From Chloroflexota bacterium (GTDB taxonomy: Bacteria > Chloroflexota > Chloroflexia > Chloroflexales > Herpetosiphonaceae), in assembly GCA_020161265.1 (NCBI GenBank), contig JAIUOC010000001.1, forward strand, positions 682,001 through 746,000: a DNA stretch of 64,000 nt. Direction: 5' to 3'. This document shows positions 42,453 through 50,520 of the stretch, piece after piece. Positions within the stretch are counted from its first letter, which is position 1, and the number at the start of each line of letters is the position of its first letter. Below the pieces are notes generated by a model that searched no databases, was not told the origin of the DNA, and saw only the letters and a program-made list of their open reading frames with translations. Both the position numbers and the translations under genes were made by a program.

Positions 42453-42674
42453 GGGGTCAGAGGTTAGGGATCAGGGGTCAGGAATTAGGCTTTAACGCAG
42501 AGCCGCAGAGGGGAAGTATGGCTATTGGCTATGGGCTTTTGGCATCGTGGTAATTCCACACAACGTTCCGCTAGCCTAGAGCCTTCAGCCTGTTCTTCGT
42601 AACCTTCGCGATCTTCGCGTTCTTCGTGGTTACAAGCTTCGTGCCCTTCGTGTCCTTCGTGGATCTTCGCGGTT
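42453..42674. repeat. Composite intergenic repeat: G-rich heptads, GGCTATT heptads and CTTCGTNNN enneads
   Basis: At 42453-42490 G-rich heptads follow one another (GGGGTCA GAGGTTA GGGATCA GGGGTCA GGAATTA). At 42520-42544 GGCTATT GGCTATG GGCTTTT follow, mirrored by AGCCTAGAGCCTTCAGCC at 42573-42590. At 42595-42674 eight CTTCGT/CTTCGC-initial enneads run in tandem. The block fills the 298-bp gap between two leftward genes and no coding frame is supported in it. Confidence 0.85.
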
Positions 42675-42685
42675 CAGCAACTTGG

Positions 42686-43597
42686 CTATTCAGCTAGGGC
42701 AATGGGGGTGCTGGTTGGGATAGCAACAAGCTTGGCTGGAGCAGCACTGAGAATTGTACAGGGGTCATGCTCAGCATCGCAAATGCGTGGCAACTCTGGG
42801 GGAACCAGCAACGAATCAGTATCCAAATAGCCTTGATCGTATAGTGCTTTGGCTGAATCACGGCCTTGCCAGCGCCAATGCCATGGTTCGCTGGTGTAGC
42901 CCATTAATTCATAGGTAATCAACTCGCCATCGCGATATTTAATTGGGTACGATTGAACCCAACCATATTTGTAGGCATTGGCATTGAGCCAATCTTTCAA
43001 CGGGTCAGGAATTCGAAAGCCAATTTCGGGCGCACCTTGGGGCAATAAATCGACAGTCAAGCCCGTTTGATGTTCGCTGGTGCCAGGTTTGGCGCTGTAG
43101 GTGGCGGCATAGGCAATTGCCTGTTTGCGGCTAATTGGCTTGCCAGCCTGCGCGGCACTGCTCAATTCGTATTGCACCCAACCCTCGAAGGTACTCGCTT
43201 GCTCAGCATACGAACGATAGGCCGAGCGAATTTCCAACACAAAGCCATCACGCCGCGCAGCATCAATTAATGCCTTGAGATCAGCTACTGCTTCGCGGCG
43301 CAAAAGTTGGCCCGAACGCGAGCCACGCACGCCAGCCAAACGCAAATCAAGCAATTCAGCCGCAGGATCAAGTGTTGGCAACAGTGGCACAGCGGTCGGG
43401 GTTGGGGTATTCGTCGGGCGCGGCGTTAAGGTTGGGGTTGGCGCAGGCGTGCGGGTTGGCTTGGGTGTAGAGGTAGCGCTTGGCGCAATTAACACTGGCT
43501 GCAAATGAACTTGGCGATCAGTAACCGCCGCCTGTGAAATTGCTCCACAGCCAACCAACAAGCCCAAACCACATAGTGCGACCAGTAATAACTTCAC
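42686..43597 (-). CDS. VanY-type D-alanyl-D-alanine carboxypeptidase lipoprotein
   Basis: The 303-residue protein has a lipoprotein signal ('LLLVALCGLGLLVGCGA'), a Pro/Thr-rich spacer ('TPKPTRTPAPTPTLTPRPT') and a zinc peptidase of the M15B/VanY group: 'EIRSAYRSYAEQASTFEGWVQYE', 'PGTSEHQTGLTVDLLPQG' (zinc His and Asp) and 'SEPWHWRW' (third zinc ligand). It should cut terminal D-Ala from peptidoglycan at the cell surface. Start GTG 43597 has GGGGTC upstream and begins the signal; the open frame extends about 29 codons upstream without support. Confidence 0.9.
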   Translation of the reverse strand: MKLLLVALCGLGLLVGCGAISQAAVTDRQVHLQPVLIAPSATSTPKPTRTPAPTPTLTPRPTNTPTPTAVPLLPTLDPAAELLDLRLAGVRGSRSGQLLRREAVADLKALIDAARRDGFVLEIRSAYRSYAEQASTFEGWVQYELSSAAQAGKPISRKQAIAYAATYSAKPGTSEHQTGLTVDLLPQGAPEIGFRIPDPLKDWLNANAYKYGWVQSYPIKYRDGELITYELMGYTSEPWHWRWQGRDSAKALYDQGYLDTDSLLVPPELPRICDAEHDPCTILSAAPAKLVAIPTSTPIALAE

Positions 43598-43691
43598 GCA
43601 AAGACCCCAATTTGTCAGGCAACGGCTGCGATTGTACCAAAATGGTGCGATTATGCAACTATCTGTAGTAGCAAATTTGACCAAGCCTAAA

Positions 43692-43725
43692 ACAAAAAAG
43701 CAAGCAGTCTCAATCCTGCTTGCTT
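43692..43725 (-). terminator. Terminator of dnaN
   Basis: AAGCAAGCAG and CTGCTTGCTT form a perfect 10-bp stem with an 8-base loop; on the minus strand TTTTTTG follows. Confidence 0.85.
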
Positions 43726-43744
43726 AATCGTGTGAAGTGCCAGC

Positions 43745-44890
43745 CTAGGGAATGCGCATCGGCATCACCAAGTGCAGATATTCGTCGCCGCCAATTGGCC
43801 GAAATACGCCTGGTGAGTTAGGAGTTTGAGTTTCCAAGGCTACTTGATCGGTGTCGATTGCGCCGAGTGCTTCTTGCAAATAGCGCACGTTCAAAGCCAA
43901 TTTGCCATCATCGCCATCGATCAAAGCACTAATTGCCTCGACCGATTCACCAATTTCAGCAGCATTGGCGTTCAAGAGCAAACGCCCAGGTTCGCTGCCA
44001 TCGCCACGCTCCATCGTCAAGGTCACGATGTTGCCAGCCGCCTGCGAGAACAGCGCAATCCGTTTGACGGCGCGGCTAAATTCAGCAGTTGAAATCACGC
44101 TACGGGTTGAGGTATTGCTGGCAGGTGGCACAAAACGCTCGTAATCGGGGAACTTGCCATCGATGACTCGCGAAACAAAATCAACCGTATCGCTATGAAA
44201 AATAACTTGCCCACCATTGGGCGTAATACTCATGGCAATTGGGGTTTCGCTATCGCCAAGGGTGCGGCCTAGTTCAGCCATCGCCTTGGAAGGAATCACC
44301 AATTCAGCATCGTGGGCAACTGGCTCAGGCAATTCGATCGTGCGGACTGCCAAACGATAGCCGTCAATCGCAGCAAACGTCGCTTGGGTGCCGCTCAAAC
44401 GAATTAGCACACCTTGCAAAATTGGGTTAGGATTGGTATTTTCAGCCGCAGCCGCAACCACCACTTGACCAACAACTTTGCGCAACAGCTCAGGTGGAAT
44501 ATAGGCTAGCACTGGCTCATTGCCAAAAGTCAACATCGCTGGAAATTCATCAGCTTCAAGGCCTTTGATACTAGCTTTAGTACCGCGACAGGTCACAGTT
44601 AAGGTTTTCGTCCGTGGATCAACTTCTAATTCGACAGTATCGTTAGGCAAATTGCCAACTAAATCCGATAATAATTTGGCTGGAATCGTAATCGCCCCAT
44701 CTTCATCAACTTTTGCGCCGACGAGTGCGGTAATTCCGATTTCGAGATTATTTCCAGCCAATTTCAGCCGACCACTTTCGGTTGCCAACAAAATATTTGC
44801 AAGTACAGGCAAGCTAGAGCGGCCTGCAACAGCATGGCCTGCCAAGGCTAAACCACGCTTTAGATTTTCTTGTAAACACGCTAGGCGCAT
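43745..44890 (-). CDS. dnaN: DNA polymerase III beta subunit (sliding clamp)
   Basis: The 381-residue protein forms the dimeric ring that holds the replicative polymerase on DNA. The three clamp repeats are visible: 'LQENLKRGLALAGHAVAGRSSLPVLANILLATESGRLKLAGNNLEIGI', 'LLRKVVGQVVVAAAAENTNPNPILQGVLIRL', and 'FSRAVKRIALFSQAAGNIVTLTME', and the C-terminus is 'EYLHLVMPMRI', the usual clamp end. ATG 44890 is chosen to match the family start although AGGAG lies 12 bases upstream. Neither dnaA nor recF nor gyrB lies within the window, so this is a displaced dnaN or a second copy. Confidence 0.95.
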   Translation of the reverse strand: MRLACLQENLKRGLALAGHAVAGRSSLPVLANILLATESGRLKLAGNNLEIGITALVGAKVDEDGAITIPAKLLSDLVGNLPNDTVELEVDPRTKTLTVTCRGTKASIKGLEADEFPAMLTFGNEPVLAYIPPELLRKVVGQVVVAAAAENTNPNPILQGVLIRLSGTQATFAAIDGYRLAVRTIELPEPVAHDAELVIPSKAMAELGRTLGDSETPIAMSITPNGGQVIFHSDTVDFVSRVIDGKFPDYERFVPPASNTSTRSVISTAEFSRAVKRIALFSQAAGNIVTLTMERGDGSEPGRLLLNANAAEIGESVEAISALIDGDDGKLALNVRYLQEALGAIDTDQVALETQTPNSPGVFRPIGGDEYLHLVMPMRIP

Positions 44891-44971
44891 AGAAAACTCG
44901 GTCTCCTTGCCGCGATGCGGCAACCATAACATCGCTAAAATGAACTAGCTCGTTATTATAGCATACTCGTT

Positions 44972-45601
44972 CTAAGGTGTGACCCATTGGGCAGTGTACG
45001 AACCATCGTCAGCCCAAGCAAATTGGGCACGATAGTTACCAGTAAATTGGAGTTGCAACCAATCTAAATTGCTAATTGTGCTTGAAATAACACAAAAATT
45101 GGCGCGACCCACTTCACTTTCGGCAAGGGTTGGCTGCCGATCAAGCAATTCTTGGTTAAGGCCATGATTTGGCTCAGTGCTAATTTGACCTGGCGCAATG
45201 CCACAGTAGCAGCGTCGCCCAAGTACCGCGCTATTCTGCCAAGCTGTATCAACCAATGTATCGTTGATATGCACTTCAGCCAAGCCACGCAGGCGCAATT
45301 GCAACCGCGCCGCCGGATGGTAGAGCAACCAACTGACCCGTGGATCACGTTGTAACACGGCAATTTTGGGCGAACGCAAATCGCTATGAAACCACAAACG
45401 CCGCGTCGCTGGATCAAAGCCACGTAAGACCACCACCCGCTGATCGCTGCCATGCTCGTCGTTCGTGCCCAAAACTGGCGTATGCATTGGATCATTGCGA
45501 TCATGCACCGCATCAGCAATCAACTGCCAAGCATGCTGCAAAAGCAGTTCAAAGGTTACGGGCTGGCTAAAATCGAGCAGTTTATAGACAGTTTCACTCA
45601 T
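44972..45601 (-). CDS. Pyridoxamine 5'-phosphate oxidase-like flavin-binding protein
   Basis: The 209-residue protein matches the Alr4036-type FMN-binding split-barrel: 'TPVLGTNDEHGSDQRVVVLRGFDPATRRLWFHSDLRSPKIAVLQRDPRVSWLLYHPAARLQLRLRG'. This is the PNPOx fold, but it lacks the catalytic C-terminal domain of PdxH, so a reduction or haem-oxidase role is as likely as vitamin B6 synthesis. CAGGAGC lies 7 bases before the ATG. The gene is 14 bp downstream of an alpha/beta hydrolase gene in the same direction and may be co-transcribed. Confidence 0.85.
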   Translation of the reverse strand: MSETVYKLLDFSQPVTFELLLQHAWQLIADAVHDRNDPMHTPVLGTNDEHGSDQRVVVLRGFDPATRRLWFHSDLRSPKIAVLQRDPRVSWLLYHPAARLQLRLRGLAEVHINDTLVDTAWQNSAVLGRRCYCGIAPGQISTEPNHGLNQELLDRQPTLAESEVGRANFCVISSTISNLDWLQLQFTGNYRAQFAWADDGSYTAQWVTP

Positions 45602-45615
45602 AGGCTAGCTCCTGA

Positions 45616-46791
45616 TTATCGCAACGCTTCGGCCAAAAATTGGGCCACATAAGGCTGCACTTGTTGGTTACTCACGCCATTTAAGTTGAAATCAAAGCCA
45701 TGATTGGCTAAGGGTAATTCAATCATGGTAAATGGACGGTTAGCTTGCTCCAAGGCATCAGCCATCACATCAGCATCTAACGGGCGAATAAATTGATCAC
45801 GCCCGCCGTGCAACAATAAGGTGGCTGGGGTATTTTGACCGACCCAGTTAGCCGGACGCGCTTGGCGATAGGCTTCAGCATGAGCTTCGGGCGGCCCACC
45901 AAGGTAATCATCCAACGCGCCAGGCGCTAATTCAGGCTTGATCACATTATAATAATCAAGCCGCGTCGGCGCGTAATAGCTGACCACCGCTCGCACGCTG
46001 GTGTCAGGCGCATCACAACTTGGAGCAATTGTGGCATCAGAATAGGCTGCAATCAGCACCAATTGTGCTCCGGCTGAACGCCCAACCAACCCCAAGCGCT
46101 GGGGATCGATCCCGAAGCGCTCGGCGTTGCGGCGCACATAGCCAATTGCACATTTAACATCGCTAACCGCTGCCGGAAACTGAGCTTGGGGCGCTAAACG
46201 ATAGCTTACATCAAACACCACATAGCCTTGACCTGCTGCCCAACGATTCCAAGCGGGAATATCGCCTTTTGCGCCACCCCGCCACGAACCACCATGCACC
46301 ACAATTAAAGCTGGAGCATTGATTGGGGTTGTCGGCGGCACATACACATCAACCAACAACGATTCACCAGCAACCTCAGCATAAACGGTATTTTGCTCAC
46401 GCAGCAGACCTTGCGGCGCAGGATCACCCAAGGCAAATTGGCTAAGCCGAAATGTACCAGGCCCAGCTGCAACCACCCTCGGCTGATTCGAACGCACCCG
46501 CAGATCGGTCAGCAAACCACGAATTAACATCCCAGCAATCACAAAAAAGCTCAGCATCGCTCCAAAACCAACCAGTCGATTGAGCAAACGAGCCAAGCCT
46601 GTGGGCGGCGCAAAGCCAAACAACAACCCCAGACTAACCAATAAGACCAGTAAAAACCATGGTGCCCATTCTTGGGCGGCAATTCCTAGCTGGAAAAAAA
46701 TAAAATTGGGAGCTGGCAAGACCAACATCGCGGCACTTGCCAAAGCCAGCAGCACAATCGGCAGAATAATGATGGTTAAGGCTAGACGCAC
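45616..46791 (-). CDS. Membrane-anchored alpha/beta hydrolase (HGG-type carboxylesterase)
   Basis: The 391-residue protein has about four N-terminal membrane segments (residues 1-125) and then an esterase/lipase domain of the hormone-sensitive-lipase-like group: oxyanion 'LIVVHGGSWRGGAKGD', nucleophile 'LGLVGRSAGAQLVLIA', Asp near 'LLLHGGRDQFIRPLDADV' and His in 'LPLANHGFDFN'. It should hydrolyse small esters at the membrane. Start GTG 46791 is chosen from AAAGGAG 5 bases upstream; the long open frame upstream (to 46992) crosses the divergent promoter and is not coding. Confidence 0.88.
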   Translation of the reverse strand: MRLALTIIILPIVLLALASAAMLVLPAPNFIFFQLGIAAQEWAPWFLLVLLVSLGLLFGFAPPTGLARLLNRLVGFGAMLSFFVIAGMLIRGLLTDLRVRSNQPRVVAAGPGTFRLSQFALGDPAPQGLLREQNTVYAEVAGESLLVDVYVPPTTPINAPALIVVHGGSWRGGAKGDIPAWNRWAAGQGYVVFDVSYRLAPQAQFPAAVSDVKCAIGYVRRNAERFGIDPQRLGLVGRSAGAQLVLIAAYSDATIAPSCDAPDTSVRAVVSYYAPTRLDYYNVIKPELAPGALDDYLGGPPEAHAEAYRQARPANWVGQNTPATLLLHGGRDQFIRPLDADVMADALEQANRPFTMIELPLANHGFDFNLNGVSNQQVQPYVAQFLAEALR

Positions 46792-46935
46792 ACAGGCTCC
46801 TTTGCAGCCATGTTTGTAGCGGATCGGCGTTATTGTACCGCCTTTTGAGCCAGAATTATAGCAACGATCATGCCCAAATTCTGTCACAAATTCTCGGTTT
46901 ATATTAATTTTCACTTCTTTTTTTGAAGTTAGTAC

Positions 46936-46964
46936 TTGCATTTTCAAAGTGTATTTGCTAGAAT
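46936..46964 (+). promoter_or_regulatory. Promoter of the DUF899 gene
   Basis: TTGCAT and TAGAAT are separated by exactly 17 bases. The expected start near 46972 gives a leader of about 78 nt. Confidence 0.6.
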
Positions 46965-47049
46965 TATCGCACAAATGTTTTATTTCAAGCAATCGCCACG
47001 GTTAATCTAGTTTGATCGCCGGATCGTTGCATTGCCCAAGGAGAGCATA

Positions 47050-47853
47050 ATGACCAAGAGTGAACCACAGCCCATCGCCTTCGTAACGGACAGCACTTCA
47101 GCCATGCCCAATATTGTTGATCGGGCAAATTTCCAAGCGACCGTTGATCGCTTGCGAAGCCGCGAAAAGGCCCATACTCGCGAGGCTGATGCAATTGCCG
47201 CCGAGCGTCGCCGCCTGCCGATGGTTGAGCTTGATCCATTAACTCAGTTGGTTGGCAAGCACGGAACGGTTCCGCTAATTGAAGCTTTTGAAGGTCGCCA
47301 GCAACTGATGGTCGCCTATATGATGTGGCACGAGGGCAAAACCGCCGCTGAACAATGCCCGGGGTGCACAATGGTTATTAGCCATGCCAACCAATTAGGC
47401 TACCTGCATACCCGCGATGTGACGCTGGCCGTGTTGTGCCAAGGGCCATTCGAGCCAAGTAACCGCTACCGCGAATTTATGGGCTGGACCATGCCCTGGT
47501 ATTCCGTTCCCGAAGCCTCGGTCGAAACCTTGATCGCTGGTCGCCATTTTGGCATGTGGGCTTGTTATTTGCGGAAAGGCAATCGCGTATTTGAAACGTA
47601 TTGGACGACCGACCGTGGCTGTGAGTTGATGGGCAGCTCATTTGCCATGCTCGACATGACGGTGTATGGTCGCCAAGAAGTTTGGCAACAAGTACCAGCA
47701 GGTTGGCCACAACCATTTGACAACACCATGTGTCTGCCAAGCACACTCCAGAACGATAATCCTTTGGCGCATCGGCCAATTGCGCAATGGTCGCGGGTTG
47801 CCGAAGGTCATGCTGATCAACTCCAGCCCTCAACAAACGAAGCCGCAATCTAG
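47050..47853 (+). CDS. DUF899 thioredoxin-like family protein
   Basis: The 267-residue protein matches DUF899: 'LRSREKAHTREADAIAAERRRLPMVELD', 'LIEAFEGRQQLMVAYMMWHEGKTAAEQCPGCTMVISHANQLGYLHTRDVTLAVLCQGP' and 'NRVFETYWTTDRGCELMGSSFAMLDMTVYGRQEVWQ'. The C-P-G-C motif occupies the thioredoxin active-site position. Family members are poorly characterised and may be redox enzymes. AAGGAG lies 7 bases before ATG 47050. It may be co-transcribed with the following hydrolase gene, 46 bp downstream. Confidence 0.88.
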   Translation: MTKSEPQPIAFVTDSTSAMPNIVDRANFQATVDRLRSREKAHTREADAIAAERRRLPMVELDPLTQLVGKHGTVPLIEAFEGRQQLMVAYMMWHEGKTAAEQCPGCTMVISHANQLGYLHTRDVTLAVLCQGPFEPSNRYREFMGWTMPWYSVPEASVETLIAGRHFGMWACYLRKGNRVFETYWTTDRGCELMGSSFAMLDMTVYGRQEVWQQVPAGWPQPFDNTMCLPSTLQNDNPLAHRPIAQWSRVAEGHADQLQPSTNEAAI

Positions 47854-47899
47854 CAACCACCTTATTTCATTCGCGATGTATTTAAGGAGCGCAAGGCAC

Positions 47900-48685
47900 A
47901 TGTTGGTAAAAAGTGGCTATGCCCCAATTCACGATCTTCAGCTCTACTATGAGATTCATGGCAGCGGTCAGCCGTTAGTTTTGTTGCACGGCGGATTGGG
48001 CGGAATTGGCATGTTTGCAGATTTACTACCAGCGCTGACTGAACAATATCAAGTGATTGGCGTTGAACTCCAAGGCCATGCTCGAACGAACGATATACCA
48101 CGACCATTAAGTTATGCTGCTATGGCCGATGATGTAGCAGCAGTAATCCAATATCTTGGGTTTAGCCAGGTTGATGTAGCAGGTTTCTCGCTAGGTGGTG
48201 GGGTCGCACTCCAAACCGCAATTCGCCATCAGCAGTTGGTAGGCAAATTAATCGTCATCTCTGCGACATTCCGTGATACCGGCTGGTATCCGGAAGTACG
48301 CACAGCTATCGGACAGCTCGATGAGGCTGTGGCAGCAGCAATGGTCGAATCAATACCCTATAAATTTTATCAGGAATATGCGCCGAATCCGGCTAATTGG
48401 GCGCAACTCGTTTGCAAAACAGGGGCAATGGGCAAGCAATCTTTTGATTGGGGCAGCGATGTTGCTAAGCTTCAAAGCCCATGCTTAGTAGTCCAAGGTG
48501 ACGCAGATAGTATCCCGCTCCGTCATGCGATTGAATTTTTTGAACTACTTGGCGGACCACAATCGCATAATCCAGAGCAACGCAGCAAGTCGCAGTTGGC
48601 AATTTTGCCAAATATCAACCACTTCAACATCATCGACCGCATCGATCTGCTAATGCCAGTTATCAATTCTTTTTTAGCTGGCTAG
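47900..48685 (+). CDS. Alpha/beta hydrolase
   Basis: The 261-residue protein has the hydrolase core: 'LYYEIHGSGQPLVLLHGGLGGIGMF' with the oxyanion His-Gly, nucleophile elbow 'VDVAGFSLGGGVALQTA' (Ser), Asp in 'PCLVVQGDADSIPLRHAIEFF' and His in 'AILPNINHFNIIDR'. Substrate unknown. ATG 47900 has AAGGAG 10 bases and AAGG 4 bases upstream. The open frame continues upstream through the DUF899 gene in another frame and is not coding there. Confidence 0.88.
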   Translation: MLVKSGYAPIHDLQLYYEIHGSGQPLVLLHGGLGGIGMFADLLPALTEQYQVIGVELQGHARTNDIPRPLSYAAMADDVAAVIQYLGFSQVDVAGFSLGGGVALQTAIRHQQLVGKLIVISATFRDTGWYPEVRTAIGQLDEAVAAAMVESIPYKFYQEYAPNPANWAQLVCKTGAMGKQSFDWGSDVAKLQSPCLVVQGDADSIPLRHAIEFFELLGGPQSHNPEQRSKSQLAILPNINHFNIIDRIDLLMPVINSFLAG

Positions 48686-48691
48686 TATCAT

Positions 48692-48721
48692 TGGGGAGTA
48701 GTTTGCCCAACACACTCCCCA
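48692..48721. terminator. Bidirectional terminator between hydrolase and HNH genes
   Basis: TGGGGAGT and ACTCCCCA form an 8-bp stem with a 14-base loop between convergent genes. Confidence 0.55.
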
Positions 48722-48730
48722 TTTCCAAGA

Positions 48731-49396
48731 TTAACGATTGAGCAAAGCCCGTAATTCTTCGATAGTTAGTGGTTGCTCTTTACCACGATGCAGCATGGCG
48801 TGACAATTTGGGCAAACGGGACGGAGATCGTTAATCGGATCAACCTGATACCCTGCATTAATCGAGGCTAATGGCTTGATATGATGCACATGAATAAAGC
48901 CTTCACCAATTGGGCCATAACGCTCAACAAAATCAAGCTCACAAACCAAACAACGTGTGCCATAGTGGGCAATACAGCGTTGGCGAGCCTGGATACTCCG
49001 TTCATACCAATTGACCACAACCTGCGTCTTAATCCCTTCCCAAAGCCCAGTTTGCGAATCAAGCTCATCAGGGTGATATTCATTTAAGGTTGATTTAGGA
49101 GCATTACAGGTAGGACAATATTGAATCTCAGCGGCAGGGCGCTCACGATTACGCCATCTCACTAATTCATCAACCTCAAGCGCAGCAATTTTGATCTGGG
49201 TACGTTTGGTAAATGCACCCTCATCCATGCCTGGGCCACGCCCAATATGGGTACACTTTGAACGATGCACAACAACCAATGACACACCCAACGATCTCCC
49301 TACATTTAAAATAAAGCCTTGTGGATAGTCATCCATCCAATCAAAATACTCGCCATCACCTTTATCAAATACTTCACAATTTAGGGTTTTACTCAT
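48731..49396 (-). CDS. HNH endonuclease with N-terminal specificity-like domain
   Basis: The 221-residue protein ends in an HNH domain: 'CLVCELDFVERYG', 'FIHVHHIKPLASI', 'NDLRPVCPNCHAMLHRG', with the C-x(2)-C...C-x(2)-C zinc pairs and the H-H/N/H metal site. The N-terminal ~90 residues ('YPQGFILNVGRSLGVSLVVVHRSKCTHIGRG') match the domain that precedes HNH in restriction-like proteins, and a second zinc pair 'YCPTCNAPK' lies between. No methylase gene is adjacent, so it could be a modification-dependent restriction enzyme or a housekeeping nuclease. GGGAG lies 9 bases before the ATG. Confidence 0.85.
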   Translation of the reverse strand: MSKTLNCEVFDKGDGEYFDWMDDYPQGFILNVGRSLGVSLVVVHRSKCTHIGRGPGMDEGAFTKRTQIKIAALEVDELVRWRNRERPAAEIQYCPTCNAPKSTLNEYHPDELDSQTGLWEGIKTQVVVNWYERSIQARQRCIAHYGTRCLVCELDFVERYGPIGEGFIHVHHIKPLASINAGYQVDPINDLRPVCPNCHAMLHRGKEQPLTIEELRALLNR

Positions 49397-49521
49397 CGTC
49401 GATCACTCCCTAATACTGAACTTACGATCAGCCGCTTGAATGATGTGATACATGCAATCATAGCAGCATAATAGGCCTATACCAAGCCTAATCAGCATCA
49501 AACACTCTAAAGGAAGCTATT

Positions 49522-50445
49522 ATGCATCTTATTCAGCGGGTTTTTCAGCCTGAGCACGACCAACCTGCAATGCTCGCCTTAGCCAGTGCCAACCCCGATC
49601 AACACATGCGAAGCATCGATCTGCCCTATCGCCTAAGTTCGTGGGCGCTCGATGACCCCGCCAATATTGCTATTTGGCAGACTGATACAGGCCAAATCGT
49701 CGGTTGGGCTGCCTTACAAGTGCCATTTTGGATGATCGATTTGGTTTGGCATCCAGATGCACCGCTTAGTTTATATCGCACAATGTTGGAGTGGGCCGAT
49801 CAACGCGCACAGCAATTAATCGGCACAAATCATGCTCGACCAGCCTGGTTTGTTAGTGTTTTTGAGCAGCAACACGCATTACGCGAATTGCTAACAACCC
49901 AAGGTTTTGCCGATCAAAGTACTGTTGAACAAGATCCGTGGTCAAAATATTTATTTCGGCGTGGCAACCAAGCTCCAAGCCCTGTTTCGTTGCCCGCAGG
50001 TATTAGCATTCGGCCACTTGCAGGAATGGCTGAAATCGCTGCTTATACCAATTTGCATCGAGCGGTTTTTGAAAGCACCAGCATGACCGAAGACTGGCGA
50101 GCCAACACGCTCAAACAACCAAGCTATCGCGCTGAATTAGATTTAGTGGCGGTCGATCAAACTGGCGCGTTGGCTGGCTTTTGTATTGGCTGGTTCAATC
50201 AACACGGCTTTGCTGGCAAACCAAGTGGTCAGATCGAGCCGCTTGGAGTACGAGCGGATCTGCGGCAGCAGGGCGTTGCCCAAGCCTTACTTGCTGAAAA
50301 CTTCCGGCGTATGCTAGCCCTCGGAGCCGAACAGATCTTCGTTGAGACCGATAATTATCGCGGAGCAGCCTTTAATTTATACGAAACTGTTGGTTTTGCA
50401 ATTCATGCGCATGCCTTGGTGTATCGTAAAGATTATGCAGCCTAG
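49522..50445 (+). CDS. Tandem GNAT N-acetyltransferase
   Basis: The 307-residue protein is long for one GNAT domain (about 150 residues). The C-terminal half carries motif A ('IEPLGVRADLRQQGVAQALLAENFRRMLALGA') and motif B ('VETDNYRGAAFNLYETVGFAIH'); the N-terminal half ('IAIWQTDTGQIVGWAALQ', 'VFEQQHALRELLTTQGFADQS') looks like a degenerate second GNAT domain. Such two-domain proteins often have only one active half. Substrate unknown. AAAGGAAG lies 6 bases before the ATG. It precedes the second MalT-type regulator. Confidence 0.85.
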   Translation: MHLIQRVFQPEHDQPAMLALASANPDQHMRSIDLPYRLSSWALDDPANIAIWQTDTGQIVGWAALQVPFWMIDLVWHPDAPLSLYRTMLEWADQRAQQLIGTNHARPAWFVSVFEQQHALRELLTTQGFADQSTVEQDPWSKYLFRRGNQAPSPVSLPAGISIRPLAGMAEIAAYTNLHRAVFESTSMTEDWRANTLKQPSYRAELDLVAVDQTGALAGFCIGWFNQHGFAGKPSGQIEPLGVRADLRQQGVAQALLAENFRRMLALGAEQIFVETDNYRGAAFNLYETVGFAIHAHALVYRKDYAA

Positions 50446-50486
50446 CCTAGTTCATCAATGCTAATACTCTGTGGCTAGTTAGAGGA

Positions 50487-50514
50487 TTGACGCGACAAAA
50501 TGCCATTCTATAAT
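50487..50514 (+). promoter_or_regulatory. Promoter giving a predicted leaderless mRNA, second copy
   Basis: TTGACG and a perfect TATAAT are separated by 16 bases, and the -10 box ends 6 bases before the ATG at 50521, exactly as at 18343-18372. No ribosome-binding site is possible in this space. Confidence 0.75.
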
Positions 50515-50520
50515 TGAGCC

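Noticed and set aside
42595..42674. CRISPR-like tandem repeats
   Set aside because: Units are 9 bases with no spacers and no cas genes; it is a simple tandem repeat of the intergenic family.
46792..46992. N-terminal extension of the alpha/beta hydrolase gene to 46992
   Set aside because: It crosses the promoter of the divergent DUF899 gene, has a Lys-rich, non-protein-like composition, and a GTG with a good ribosome-binding site exists at 46791.
48731..49396. Complete restriction-modification system around the HNH gene
   Set aside because: No DNA methyltransferase or specificity gene is adjacent.
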